DNA of 64,000 nucleotides from Rikenellaceae bacterium (lineage in GTDB: Bacteria > Bacteroidota > Bacteroidia > Bacteroidales > UBA932): positions 292,920 through 356,919 of the forward strand of contig DPKJ01000003.1 of assembly GCA_003542575.1 (NCBI GenBank), given 5' to 3'. A model generated the notes under the pieces. The model did no database searches and had not been told where the DNA came from. It worked only from the letters and a program-made list of their open reading frames with translations. Within the stretch, counting starts at the first letter, position 1. Each line of letters starts with the position of its first letter. Shown here piece after piece: positions 9,351 to 17,866 of the stretch. A program made the position numbers and the translations under genes.

Positions 9351-9405
9351 TTACCAAAATTTCAAAAAATGAACCCCAATATTATTGGGTTAAAAAATTA
9401 ACATC

Positions 9406-10179
9406 ATGAGTAATCAAAATAATTCAATCCACGAATTTGAATTTAAATTAATTTGTGAATATTTCTCACAAGTTGAAAGACAGGGTCCTGGTAGCCCGGA
9501 AGTGACTAAGTTGGCCGCCTCTTTTATTGATAACCTCAATCCGAAGTCAAAAATAGCTGACATCGGATGCGGTACAGGGGGGCAAACAATGGTTCTTGCA
9601 CAGAGTTTACCGGGAGATATTACCGCAATAGACCTATTCCCTGAATTTATTGAACTTTTTAACAAAAATGCCATTAGGAATAAACTTGACCATAGGGTAA
9701 AAGGAATTACAGGATCAATGGACAACCTCCCTTTCGAGGAAGAAGAGTTGGATCTTATATGGTCAGAGGGAGCAATTTATAACATCGGTTTTGAAAAAGG
9801 GCTTAATGACTGGCGAAAATATCTAAAAAAAGGAGGATATATAGCTGTAAGTGAAGCATCCTGGTTTACTCCCGAAAGGCCTGATGAAATTGATCGTTTT
9901 TGGGTTAATGCATATAGTCAGATTGACACTATCCCTAACAAGGTTTCACAGATGCAAGGAGCCGGTTATGTTCCTGTTGCAACATTTATTATTCCTGAAA
10001 ACTGCTGGACAGAACATTTCTTTATTCCTCAAATTGAGGCCCAAAAAAGTTTTCTTGCAAAATATTCAGGCAATAAAGTAGCTGAAAATCTTATACATTA
10101 TCTCAAAATTGAAGCCGAATTATATGATAAATACAAAGATTACTATGGCTATGTATTCTACATTGGGAAAAGAATCTGA
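9406..10179 (+). CDS. Class I SAM-dependent methyltransferase
   Basis: A 257-residue Rossmann-fold methyltransferase. Motif I is [12 protein letters not shown], the acidic end of strand 2 is [10 protein letters not shown], and motif IV-like '[15 protein letters not shown]' follows. The substrate is unknown; small-molecule methyltransferases with this SEGAIYNIG block are common in Bacteroidota. The upstream leader (9228-9405) contains a terminator-like hairpin and could regulate expression. The 3' end overlaps the convergent permuted-papain gene by 22 bases. Confidence 0.85.
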   Translation: MSNQNNSIHEFEFKLICEYFSQVERQGPGSPEVTKLAASFIDNLNPKSKIADIGCGTGGQTMVLAQSLPGDITAIDLFPEFIELFNKNAIRNKLDHRVKGITGSMDNLPFEEEELDLIWSEGAIYNIGFEKGLNDWRKYLKKGGYIAVSEASWFTPERPDEIDRFWVNAYSQIDTIPNKVSQMQGAGYVPVATFIIPENCWTEHFFIPQIEAQKSFLAKYSGNKVAENLIHYLKIEAELYDKYKDYYGYVFYIGKRI

Positions 10180-10997
10180 ATAGTATCTTCCTCCTTGTAA
10201 ACAGTTCCATGAAAGGTAAACTTTCCTTCTTGACCCGAGTTGTTTAGTAAATGCTGAAACAAGTTGTCCGGGGTAAATATCACACGACTTACCGTTGTCG
10301 TACGATCCTTAATATTTATCCCGACAGCTTTTAAAGTATGATATAACAGTTCTGAGCAGAATATTGTCTCATCGTCTTCTGTAATCCAATCATAATCATA
10401 CTCTCTTCCTAAATACTCCATACCTTTCCCGATAAAGAGAGCTCTCTGCTCATTTGTGTCATTAAAAGAGAATGAGGCGAAATGAGTAAGGTATGAGGCT
10501 TCTATCATATTTGAAAGCTCCTTTATCGGTCTCACACTCACCCCGTTAGAGTAACTATCCAACACGTAAATATCTGAATCATTCATCAAAGAGTCCAGTG
10601 TGCTAAGAAGGTTTTGTGACTGAAGGGTAGCAAACAGTTGGTTTTTGGTACCTAGGTAAATCCCGGCGTGCATCCACATACTTGGTATAAATCCCGATAT
10701 CGCATAATTGCGGGTGCGGGTAAGTATGATACTCCCTGGAGTTAAATCGTTTAAATACTCATTTAGCTCTTCGAATGAGATGTCAATGCCTGTTGTTGTG
10801 TCCTGACTATTAATAATAGGAATATCTTCCATCTTTATCTTTCCCATCCACTTAATAATTGGTCTTTGAGCAAACATTCTTATGCTGTCAACTACTTTAA
10901 CACGGGCCGGAAAAAGCAAAGAAAACACAATACTAGCAACGAATGCCACAAGTGCAATCCATATTATTTTTTTAAAAATTTTCGGAATTATCTTCAA
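10158..10997 (-). CDS. YiiX/YebB-like permuted papain-fold (NlpC/P60-related) enzyme
   Basis: A 279-residue protein with an N-terminal membrane anchor (residues 9-28). The circularly permuted papain core is visible: '[13 protein letters not shown]' and '[11 protein letters not shown]' provide the catalytic His, and '[18 protein letters not shown]' supplies the catalytic Cys, with the His preceding the Cys as in YiiX/YaeF proteins. These are thought to act as amidases or hydrolases on peptides or lipids at the envelope. The substrate is unknown. Confidence 0.78.
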   Translation of the reverse strand: MKIIPKIFKKIIWIALVAFVASIVFSLLFPARVKVVDSIRMFAQRPIIKWMGKIKMEDIPIINSQDTTTGIDISFEELNEYLNDLTPGSIILTRTRNYAISGFIPSMWMHAGIYLGTKNQLFATLQSQNLLSTLDSLMNDSDIYVLDSYSNGVSVRPIKELSNMIEASYLTHFASFSFNDTNEQRALFIGKGMEYLGREYDYDWITEDDETIFCSELLYHTLKAVGINIKDRTTTVSRVIFTPDNLFQHLLNNSGQEGKFTFHGTVYKEEDTIQILFPM

Positions 10998-11058
10998 GGT
11001 AATTTAGTTACAGTTTTATGTTATGCTCAATTAACATCAAAGTTAATATTATGATAGC

Positions 11059-11093
11059 AAAAAGGCTGCATTTTTTAAAAACACAGCCTTTAT
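11059..11093 (-). terminator. Rho-independent terminator after the OsmC gene
   Basis: On the minus strand AAAGGCTG and CAGCCTTT form an eight-pair stem with an A/T-rich loop, followed by a short T-run. It lies 20 bases past the OsmC stop codon. Confidence 0.7.
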
Positions 11094-11112
11094 TAAAGAA
11101 CTATTTCCGTTA

Positions 11113-11550
11113 TTATTTCTTCACTTCAATCTTTACAGGTGTTGTATTCTGCAGATTGTCGCTAACAGGGCATCTGTTTTCTATTGCCTCAGCCCACTTC
11201 TCAAGAGTATCTGCATCTGCGTCACAATCAGGCTTAATACGAACAACTATTTGCTTATATCCGGCACGTTCATCGTAATTCATTCCAAAAAGGCGAGCAG
11301 GATTAATATCCCCACTTAAATCCATTTGAACACCTCTTAATTCGAAATTCATCTCTTTAGCTACAATGTGAGCCATTACATTTAAACATCCGGCAAAAGC
11401 AGCCAGAACATACTCAACCGGATTAGGACCTGTGTCAGTTCCACCAAGATCAGCCGGTTCATCAACCACTATTTCGAATTGTCTTGCTTTAACAATTGTC
11501 TTTGCCTGGTTTTCGCTATGAGCTTTAACTCTGAATTTTATATCTGCCAT
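11113..11550 (-). CDS. OsmC/Ohr family protein
   Basis: A 145-residue protein with the two redox cysteines of the family: 'AFAGCLNVMAHIVA' near residue 60 and 'NRCPVSDNL' near residue 127. Preceding these, 'DTGPNPVEYVLAAFAGCL' is characteristic. OsmC proteins are thiol peroxidases that reduce organic hydroperoxides. ATG 11550 (MADIKFRVK) is used; a longer frame adds a non-family leader. A minus-strand TACTTTTG at 11584-11591 is a good -7 element. The gene is divergent from a Crp/Fnr regulator that may control it. Confidence 0.93.
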   Translation of the reverse strand: MADIKFRVKAHSENQAKTIVKARQFEIVVDEPADLGGTDTGPNPVEYVLAAFAGCLNVMAHIVAKEMNFELRGVQMDLSGDINPARLFGMNYDERAGYKQIVVRIKPDCDADADTLEKWAEAIENRCPVSDNLQNTTPVKIEVKK

Positions 11551-11583
11551 AATGATTTGAATTAAAAAAGTTAAATATTTTAA

Positions 11584-11591
11584 CAAAAGTA
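11584..11591 (-). promoter_or_regulatory. Probable -7 promoter element of the OsmC gene
   Basis: TACTTTTG on the minus strand is an exact TANNTTTG match 33 bases upstream of the OsmC ATG. A clear -33 TTTG is not seen. Confidence 0.45.
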
Positions 11592-11644
11592 TGGCAGATT
11601 ATTTGATGTATGATATAAAACGTAAGGTAGTTTTTAATGATAAA

Positions 11645-11671
11645 AGATGTAAAATTGCATTTTTAACATCT
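11645..11671. promoter_or_regulatory. Candidate operator before the Crp/Fnr gene
   Basis: AGATGT (11645-11650) and ACATCT (11666-11671) are inverted arms, with inner AAAAT and ATTTT arms around TGC. The imperfect palindrome ends 10 bases before the regulator's ATG, so autoregulation is plausible but unproven. Confidence 0.4.
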
Positions 11672-11681
11672 AACCGGCAAT

Positions 11682-12356
11682 ATGGAGAAGAAAATAAACC
11701 CAAATATAAGCGTAAACGACTGGATGGAGACCCTCAGCGAAAGTGAAAGGGATCGTGTTTTAAACGCATCGGAAACACTCTCTTATGAAAGAGGAGAGAC
11801 AATTATCAAACAGGGTACACTTGCATCACAAATTCTATTCGTTGAGAATGGCATTGCAAAACTGAACTTTCAGACCGGAGAGAGAGATACAACTTTCAAT
11901 TTTGCTACAAATGGTGACTTTATTGGGCTGATGTGCTCTTTTGTAAAGAAAAGACTGGAATTCTCTGCTGTGGCAATAACTCATACTACCGTACGAATAA
12001 TTGACAGGGAGGTGTTTGAGAATTTAATTGAGACTAACGGAAAATTTGCTGTGTATGTTGTAAAACTAATGTCAGAGCTTACAAATGGAGTTGTGCACAC
12101 GCTCATCACATTAAGTCATAAAAATGTTAATGGCGCTGTTGCAACTCTGTTACTAACCTTGTCCAGATTGTTTTGCTCCAACAAACTTCAGATACCATTC
12201 ACCAGAGATGAAATGGCAGACGCACTTGGCTACTCCAAAGAGAGTATCATAAATACGCTCTCCGCTTTTCATCAGGATAAAATCATCTCCATTTCGGGAA
12301 GAAATCTTGAAATTCTTCAATACCCAGCGCTTGTAGTTATAGCTGAAAAGGGATAA
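11682..12356 (+). CDS. Crp/Fnr-family transcriptional regulator
   Basis: A 224-residue regulator. Residues 25-145 form the cyclic-nucleotide-binding-like beta-barrel ('ERGETIIKQGTLASQILFVENGIAKL', 'NGDFIGLMCSF'). Residues 150-215 form a winged helix with recognition region 'TRDEMADALGYSKESIINTL'. An Fnr-type N-terminal cysteine cluster is absent, so oxygen sensing through a 4Fe-4S cluster is unlikely; the ligand is unknown. It is divergent from osmC with about 130 bases between the starts, which contain an inverted repeat that may be its operator. Confidence 0.9.
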   Translation: MEKKINPNISVNDWMETLSESERDRVLNASETLSYERGETIIKQGTLASQILFVENGIAKLNFQTGERDTTFNFATNGDFIGLMCSFVKKRLEFSAVAITHTTVRIIDREVFENLIETNGKFAVYVVKLMSELTNGVVHTLITLSHKNVNGAVATLLLTLSRLFCSNKLQIPFTRDEMADALGYSKESIINTLSAFHQDKIISISGRNLEILQYPALVVIAEKG

Positions 12357-12371
12357 TTGATTTTTCGAATG

Positions 12372-12926
12372 TTAAAGCTCCTGGTCTTTGATCAGATCAA
12401 AAACACCAAACTTTAACCTGTCAATTTTCTTAGATACAGATGATGGTGTATTATAATTGAATTCTTGAGCTGCATAATGGGAGATTTTCCAATCGCTATA
12501 TGAGAAAAGATGTTTTAAATCCAATAAACTGATTTTAGTGGAGAATCTGGTTTTATAGAAGTTTTTTGATCTTTCTGAGAATAGATACTTAATCTCTTTT
12601 GTAGTTACTGAGTAGCTATGATTGCCAATACTTAAACTGTCAATGGCTTGTATAAGCGCCTTGTTGTAAATTGAGAAATTTATTGTTGCTGAATCCTGAA
12701 TTTTATTGAGATATCTGAAAGTGATATCCATCTCAAGATAATTATTAGAATTATCTTTAAATGATAGCGGTTTTATAAAATATTGCGTGCCCTGATCACC
12801 CAGAAAAAATGTTTCAAAAAGCTTTTTATTGGTTTTTACTGCTGCCGGTCTTACAGAAAAGCAGGATGTAAGTATTACCGTAAGAAGTAAAAAATAGAAT
12901 AACCTGGTTAACCTAATCTTTTTCAT
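12372..12926 (-). CDS. Predicted lipoprotein of unknown function
   Basis: 184 residues with a hydrophobic N-terminus and lipobox LTSC at about residues 19-22, followed by FSVRPAAVKTNKK. The remainder is mixed alpha/beta with many polar residues and no recognised domain. It is convergent with the Crp/Fnr gene and downstream of the TRL-family lipoprotein gene, from which a strong terminator separates it. Confidence 0.7.
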   Translation of the reverse strand: MKKIRLTRLFYFLLLTVILTSCFSVRPAAVKTNKKLFETFFLGDQGTQYFIKPLSFKDNSNNYLEMDITFRYLNKIQDSATINFSIYNKALIQAIDSLSIGNHSYSVTTKEIKYLFSERSKNFYKTRFSTKISLLDLKHLFSYSDWKISHYAAQEFNYNTPSSVSKKIDRLKFGVFDLIKDQEL

Positions 12927-12937
12927 TTTAGTTTTAA

Positions 12938-12980
12938 ATAAAAAAGCATGGTGACTTCTTTAATAATCACCATGCTTTAC
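12938..12980 (-). terminator. Rho-independent terminator after the TRL-family gene
   Basis: A perfect 12-pair stem, AAAGCATGGTGA (12943-12954) with TCACCATGCTTT (12967-12978). On the minus strand it is followed by a T-run (TTTTTTATTT). Confidence 0.85.
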
Positions 12981-12987
12981 ATGAACT

Positions 12988-13272
12988 TTATTCTCCTGTT
13001 ACTATTGTTTCAAAGGTAACAATAAGGTTAAGGATACTTGTTTTTTTGATGTCAACAGTAGCAATTTTCTTAATACCACCATTTTTGGCAGCAGTCTGGA
13101 TACTTGCATCCTGGTCAAAAAACAATACTCCCAGATAACCGGTAGCTTTAGATACACCTACCTTATTACCTACAGGATTGCTGGTTGCGTTAACAGGTAA
13201 TGTTAGTGCACAACCTGAAAGCAGTGCTGCCAGCCCTAGAAGGGCAGCAAATTTCTTAAGTTTTTTCAACAT
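12988..13272 (-). CDS. TRL-like family lipoprotein
   Basis: A 94-residue lipoprotein with lipobox LSGC near residue 21. It matches the small TRL (pfam13146) family: 'PVGNKVGVSKATGYLGVLFFDQDASIQTAAKNGGIKKIATVD'. The family is found in Gram-negative outer membranes and has no established function. A strong terminator just past the stop and an isolated position suggest a monocistronic, possibly abundant transcript. Confidence 0.85.
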   Translation of the reverse strand: MLKKLKKFAALLGLAALLSGCALTLPVNATSNPVGNKVGVSKATGYLGVLFFDQDASIQTAAKNGGIKKIATVDIKKTSILNLIVTFETIVTGE

Positions 13273-13346
13273 GGCTTATGTTATTGATTTTTGTGAATAT
13301 ATCGAGGCTAAAGTTATGATTTTAAATTGTTTCTGCCAAATAAACT

Positions 13347-14099
13347 TCACCTTCCCGATTCGTTAAGAATTTGGGTCCTTTTCTTTAAGTACTTAAGAAC
13401 TAAATACATAAACAGAGTTAAAATAGCGCCAACAATAAGAAAATAGTTGAAATGAGTATCATTTTCAATTAATTCACCTGCAATATCAAACATGCAAAAT
13501 ATTAGGAAGATAGCAGCCAGGCCGTTTTTTTCTTGTTTTAACACTTTTTTCCAGCTAAATGTTAATCCGGATTTTGAAAATTTTGAAAATTTTGGAATAA
13601 ATGCCGGAACAAAATTAGCCCATTCTAAATATTCAGCTCCAAACTTACGACGTAAAAATTGCTCTTCAGCAAACATAATCCTTTCATAATATAGCCAGTA
13701 AACAAAGCAAAAAACAAGAATGAACCAAATATTCCCTGTTAACAATGCCAGGCCAAACCACATAAAAAAATTACCAAGATAAAGCGGGTGTCTTACAATA
13801 CTATAAATTCCTGATGTATTTAGAGTATCTGCTACTTGTTGTTTAGTATTTCTGCCTGAAGTGTTTTTGGGAGTATAGCCAACAGTATAAATACGAATAC
13901 CCAACCCAATCAGACTTACAAACAGGCAAAACATTTCGTAATAAATCTCGTAAGATGTATTATGGAGAGAGAAAACTCCCGGATACATTTCTGACCTCAA
14001 AAATAAGAGGGCTCCAATAATTAATATTATTACAGGAAGCAGACTACGATATCTAAACAGCCAAATCCCTTCTTCTTCAAACTCTTCAATTAGTGCCAT
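13347..14099 (-). CDS. Isoprenylcysteine carboxyl methyltransferase-like / phospholipid methyltransferase family membrane protein
   Basis: A 250-residue polytopic protein with about five or six membrane helices. The SAM-binding signature of the ICMT/PEMT superfamily is clear: 'GIYSIVRHPLYLGNFFMWFG' followed by 'ERIMFAEEQFLRRKFGAEYLEW'. In bacteria such proteins methylate lipids or small hydrophobic acceptors; the substrate is unknown. The extra C-terminal helices (residues 200-240) are longer than in minimal family members. Confidence 0.88.
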   Translation of the reverse strand: MALIEEFEEEGIWLFRYRSLLPVIILIIGALLFLRSEMYPGVFSLHNTSYEIYYEMFCLFVSLIGLGIRIYTVGYTPKNTSGRNTKQQVADTLNTSGIYSIVRHPLYLGNFFMWFGLALLTGNIWFILVFCFVYWLYYERIMFAEEQFLRRKFGAEYLEWANFVPAFIPKFSKFSKSGLTFSWKKVLKQEKNGLAAIFLIFCMFDIAGELIENDTHFNYFLIVGAILTLFMYLVLKYLKKRTQILNESGR

Positions 14100-14242
14100 A
14101 AAATTGCAGATTTAAGATGAGGTATACATAACGAATCACATAGAATACCTCACAATTATATTAAAGTTATGCAAATTAATTGGAGAATGTTTATTTAAGC
14201 GTACAATTGTTTTTTAGCCTGAATTTAATAATAAGAATGTTA

Positions 14243-15310
14243 CTACTTTATACCCTTTTTATGATACTCTTTAATAATTTTACCTAGCATTTTATCCCTC
14301 TTCTTTTTCTCTGAAACAGATGTTTCGAAAAAGTCTCTCTCTTTTTGCATTTTTAGATAATTTCCATACAGATCTTTGTCCAGTAACCCCTTATTCAGTG
14401 CTTCAATAACAGAACAACCAATTTCATTTGTGTGACTGCAATCTTTGAATTTACAATTCTTAGAAAGAGTGTAGATGTCATCAAAAGTCATTTCAAGCCC
14501 CGACTCGCTGTCTACAATACCAACCTCTCTCATTCCCGGGTTGTCTATTAGAATTCCTCCATTCTCAAGAAAGATCATTTCTCTGTGACTTGTAGTATGC
14601 CTTCCTTTGCCGGTACTTTGACTGATTGATTCTGTACTCATTACCCGTTTGCCGGAGAGGTTATTCACCAGTGTAGATTTACCAACACCAGATGAGCCCA
14701 GCAAGCAAAAAGTTTTACCCTTTTCAATCAAGCGGGTTAAATCATCATAGCCCTCATGTGTAGTGTTACTTATTGTGAATACCTGAACACCTTTTATCCT
14801 TTTTCTGATTAGCTCAATGATTCTGATCCTGGTAGGCTCATCAATCAAATCTATCTTTGTCAGAACAATTACCGGCTTCACTTTGGATGAATTACAAATA
14901 GTGAGATATCTTTCAAGACGGTTTATATTGAAATCTCTGTCAGCCGCCTGAACCAAAAGGGCATAGTCAATATTTGCAGCAATTACCTGTATCTCGCCAA
15001 ACTTATCAATTGCCTGTCTTGAAATCATTGATAATCTTGGTATTATTTTATGAATTATTGAATTTCCCGAATCAAAAGTTGTTATTGCTACCCAGTCACC
15101 AACAGCCGGAAAATCCACTCGTCCATTTGCAGAAAATCTTAAATTACCGGTGATTTCAGATTCAAACTCACCATTAGTGGTTTTTACTATATACCTCTCT
15201 TTATGCTCCGCTATTACCCGACCAATTTCAAACTCAGAAAGGTTATTTTCTACTCTTAATTGTTCAATTCCAGAGTTGTACCCTAATTGTTCCAAGTCCA
15301 TTTGTAACAT
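14243..15310 (-). CDS. rsgA: Ribosome small subunit-dependent GTPase A
   Basis: About 355 residues: an OB-fold (about 30-100), a circularly permuted GTPase, then a zinc-binding C-terminus. The motif order is permuted as expected: G4 VLTKIDL, then the P-loop GSSGVGKSTL, G3 DNPGMRE, and the Cys/His zinc site 'CKFKDCSHTNEIGCSV'. RsgA assists late maturation of the 30S subunit. The ATG at 15310 is chosen (15301 is also possible); an extension to 15358 would add a non-family leader that overlaps the end of the mgtE locus. Confidence 0.95.
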   Translation of the reverse strand: MLQMDLEQLGYNSGIEQLRVENNLSEFEIGRVIAEHKERYIVKTTNGEFESEITGNLRFSANGRVDFPAVGDWVAITTFDSGNSIIHKIIPRLSMISRQAIDKFGEIQVIAANIDYALLVQAADRDFNINRLERYLTICNSSKVKPVIVLTKIDLIDEPTRIRIIELIRKRIKGVQVFTISNTTHEGYDDLTRLIEKGKTFCLLGSSGVGKSTLVNNLSGKRVMSTESISQSTGKGRHTTSHREMIFLENGGILIDNPGMREVGIVDSESGLEMTFDDIYTLSKNCKFKDCSHTNEIGCSVIEALNKGLLDKDLYGNYLKMQKERDFFETSVSEKKKRDKMLGKIIKEYHKKGIK

Positions 15311-15339
15311 TATTTTATCAAGTTTATTGAGAAATTTCC

Positions 15340-16683
15340 TTAAATTCCAAAATACCAATTAGCGATGGAAAAATATATCAAGACCCCACATATATCTGCA
15401 ATAGAAGTAATTAATGGAGCACTGGCAGTTGCCGGATCTAGTTTGAATCTTGTGAAAACAAATGGAAGAAGTAGGCCGATTAGACTTCCTGCCATGACAG
15501 CCAAAAGCATTGTTAAAGAAACAACAATTATAATTTCCGGCGCTCGGAAACTTGCAACTATTGCAACTCCTATTGCCATTGTTACTCCTAAAAACAGAGA
15601 AACCATCATCTCCTTAGCAATTAGCTTATACCAATCTGATAGTTTAACGTCACCAATTGCCAATGAACGGATCATCAATGTTGCGGATTGTGCACCGGCA
15701 TTTCCTCCACTATCGATTAATAGCGGCAAAAAGAAGACAAGGGAAACAATAGATTGGATTACATTTTCAAAATTTGCAATTGCAGCACCTGAGAAAACAT
15801 TCATAAAGACGAGAGCAAGTAACCAGAAGATTCTGTTTTTATAAAGACTGAAAACTCTTTCTTTCAGAGGATTAGCAATAGCCGACTTAAATGCACCAAA
15901 TTTGTGAAAGTCCTCAGTTGTCTCTTCTTCCTCCACTTCCATGATATCATCAACAGTAATAATTCCTATCAGAACACCTTCTGCAGTAATAACCGGCAAA
16001 GCCACTCTGTCGTAGTCTTTAAATGTTTTTATTGCTGTTTCCTGGTCGTCCACAGCATTGAGAGAGACAAACCGATAGTCCATCAGTTCGTCAATTTTTT
16101 GGTTTGGTGATGCAAGAATAATCTCTTTAATTTTTATGTCATCAATTAACTTTCAATCATTGTCAACAACATAAATAACATTGAGCGTTTCAGAATCTTT
16201 CCCATACTTTCTTATGTGTTCAAAGGTATGTTCAACTGTATCTGAAGGTTTAACGGCAATATACTCAGGCGTCATAAGCCTACCTATACTATCCTCAGGG
16301 TAACCTAAAAGTTGAACTGTTATCTGTCTCTCTTCGGGATTAAGAAGTTGGATCAGTCGTTGAGTAACCTTACCGGGCAACTCTTCGAAGAAGGCCGTCC
16401 TGTCATCAGGTTCAATATCATTCAGTAGATTTGAGAGTTTATGAACATTTTGAGCAAGTCCCTCAATAATGTGCTCCTGCTTTTGATGTGAAAGTAACTG
16501 AAAGACCTCTTTTGATTGTTTCCTGTTTAGCAATCTGAATAAGATTATTTCATCACTTTCTGAAATATTCTCAACAACATCTGCTAATTGAAAAATATCT
16601 AAATCGTTTAAAGACTTTTTGAGTCTCTTCCACTCCTTGTTTTTGATAAGATCATGGAAAGTGTTTTTTCTAATTTCAACCAT
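15340..16683 (-). pseudogene. mgtE: Magnesium transporter MgtE interrupted by one in-frame TGA
   Basis: Without the stop this is a normal-length 447-residue MgtE. Residues 1-175 are the N domain and first CBS domain (ending VIYVVDND), then TGA at 16153-16155, then KLIDDIKIKEIILASPNQ in the same frame, the second CBS domain, and five membrane helices with 'LPLLIDSGGNAGAQSATLMIRSLA', the Mg2+ pore signature. The family usually has Gly at the stop position (VVDxDGKL), so one change (GGA to TGA) explains it. TGA ends other genes here, so recoding is unlikely. It may be a sequencing error, a real null allele, or allow reinitiation at ATG 16083. Confidence 0.9.
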
Positions 16684-16861
16684 TGTTAACCTCCTTATTT
16701 AACGTTCTATAAGGAGATTTAGTGCCCCTTATAAAAGTTTTGATTTTGTTATACTACATTGATAAGGGCCTTCTTCCATAGTGTTTCAGTAATGTTTAAT
16801 CAGGATTCAAAGTTAAGTTTTTTTCATAAATTCTTGAATCTCTCCGGCAAAAACAAATAAA

Positions 16862-16893
16862 TTTGGTTTATTTCATAAACTTATTTACATTTG
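16862..16893 (+). promoter_or_regulatory. Consensus Bacteroidota promoter with an operator in the spacer
   Basis: TTTG at 16862-16865, a 20-base spacer, then TACATTTG at 16886-16893: an exact TTTG-N20-TANNTTTG match. The spacer contains the palindrome GTTTATTTCATAAAC (16866-16880). Transcription would begin near 16900 and run into the membrane-protein/regulator operon. Confidence 0.8.
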
Positions 16894-16957
16894 CAACGCG
16901 CAACCTATAGAGTTGCAATTTTTTGAACCAAATGGTTTATATTATAAACTTATTTAC
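16865..16957. repeat. Twin palindromic operator repeats
   Basis: Two copies of GTTTATnnnATAAAC, at 16866-16880 (core TTC) and 16935-16949 (core ATT), each followed by TTATTTAC and spaced 69 bases apart. The first lies between the promoter elements and the second in the leader. The likely binder is the winged-helix protein encoded at 17576-17866. Confidence 0.7.
16893..16926 (+). terminator. Terminator-like hairpin in the operon leader
   Basis: GTTGC (16912-16916) can pair with either of two upstream GCAAC copies (16893-16897 or 16900-16904) and is followed by AATTTTTTG. It lies immediately downstream of the predicted start site. The stem is short, so an attenuator role is tentative. Confidence 0.35.
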
Positions 16958-16980
16958 TAATCTAAGCAACAATTAAATTT

Positions 16981-17571
16981 ATGGAAGAGAGAAACTTAAC
17001 TCAAAATGAAAGTCTGGAAATAATCACCAATATGATTAAAGAGACTAGAAATAATCTCGAAAAAGATGGTGGCAGCATCTACCTGCTGTGGGGGTATGTA
17101 TGGCTTTTTGTGTCACTTGCAATCTATTTTTTACTTATGAAAACAGGTGACTACAGGATACAGTGGCTTTGGTTTACAATACCACTTATTGGATATCCGG
17201 GAATGATTTATTTGTTAAAAAAAGAGAAGCGGGGAGCTACAACATTTGCAGGAAGAGTGATTGGAAATATTTGGATAGTAATAGGTGTTGTTGCAGCATT
17301 ACTGTCTCTTTATATGTTTATTGACTACAATGCCTTTCCAATTTTATTCACAATGGCCCTTCTGATAAATACCGGGGTAGCAATAAGTGGTCTGATAATA
17401 AAATTTAAACCAATTATTGTTGCCGGGTTTTTGGGAATATTATTGAGTTTTGTAATACTGATTCTCAGTGGACTGGATCAGATTTTAATCTTTTCACTCT
17501 TTGCGGTAATTATGCTCATTATTCCGGGCCACATACTAAATTCTGCATCAAGAAAATCTCAAAAAGCATAA
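16981..17571 (+). CDS. Membrane protein of unknown function, paired with a winged-helix regulator
   Basis: A 196-residue protein: a cytoplasmic N-terminus ('MEERNLTQNESLEIITNMI') followed by about five or six membrane helices from residue 38 to 188. No catalytic motif is seen. The gene ends five bases before the winged-helix regulator gene and shares its operator-containing promoter. Similar integral membrane/HTH pairs occur widely in Bacteroidota and Firmicutes, so membrane-state sensing is possible, but no function is established. Confidence 0.72.
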   Translation: MEERNLTQNESLEIITNMIKETRNNLEKDGGSIYLLWGYVWLFVSLAIYFLLMKTGDYRIQWLWFTIPLIGYPGMIYLLKKEKRGATTFAGRVIGNIWIVIGVVAALLSLYMFIDYNAFPILFTMALLINTGVAISGLIIKFKPIIVAGFLGILLSFVILILSGLDQILIFSLFAVIMLIIPGHILNSASRKSQKA

Positions 17572-17575
17572 AGCC

Positions 17576-17866
17576 ATGTTTAAAGATTTAGACCCATTAC
17601 TTCATTCGCAGCTGCGACTTGCAGTTATCTCAATTTTGATTTCGGTAGAAGAGGCAGATTTTGTTTATCTGCGCGAGAAAACCGGCTCAACGGGAGGTAA
17701 CCTTAGTGTTCAGCTGGAAAAACTAAGCGAGGCAGGATACATTGAGATAGAAAAGGGATTCAGCGGCAAACGGCCCAGAACTTTATGCCATATAACGGAA
17801 ATCGGCCGGAATGCTTTTGAGCAGTATGTAGAGGCTTTGAAAAGTTATTTTAACACATCAGCTTAA
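17576..17866 (+). CDS. Small winged-helix transcriptional regulator (HTH_34-like)
   Basis: A 96-residue single-domain winged helix. 'LHSQLRLAVISILISVEEADFVYLREKTGSTGGNLSVQLEKLSEAGYIEIEKGF' contains the helix-turn-helix, with the wing in 'GKRPRTLCHITEIGRNAFEQY'. It resembles MarR/PadR-like HTH_34 proteins. It is the second gene of an operon whose promoter carries two identical-type palindromes, which are good candidates for its binding sites (negative autoregulation). The 3' end overlaps the convergent DUF3795 gene by 17 bases. Confidence 0.85.
   Translation: MFKDLDPLLHSQLRLAVISILISVEEADFVYLREKTGSTGGNLSVQLEKLSEAGYIEIEKGFSGKRPRTLCHITEIGRNAFEQYVEALKSYFNTSA

Noticed and set aside
9228..9405. SAM riboswitch before the methyltransferase
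   Set aside because: No SAM-I or SAM-II core sequence was recognised; only a terminator-like hairpin is visible.
16153..16155. TGA in mgtE as a selenocysteine or reassigned codon
   Set aside because: No SECIS-like hairpin is evident, the family does not use Cys there, and TGA terminates other genes here (for example at 10177 and 18255).
16684..16861. M-box magnesium riboswitch upstream of mgtE
   Set aside because: No M-box conserved elements were recognised on the minus strand.
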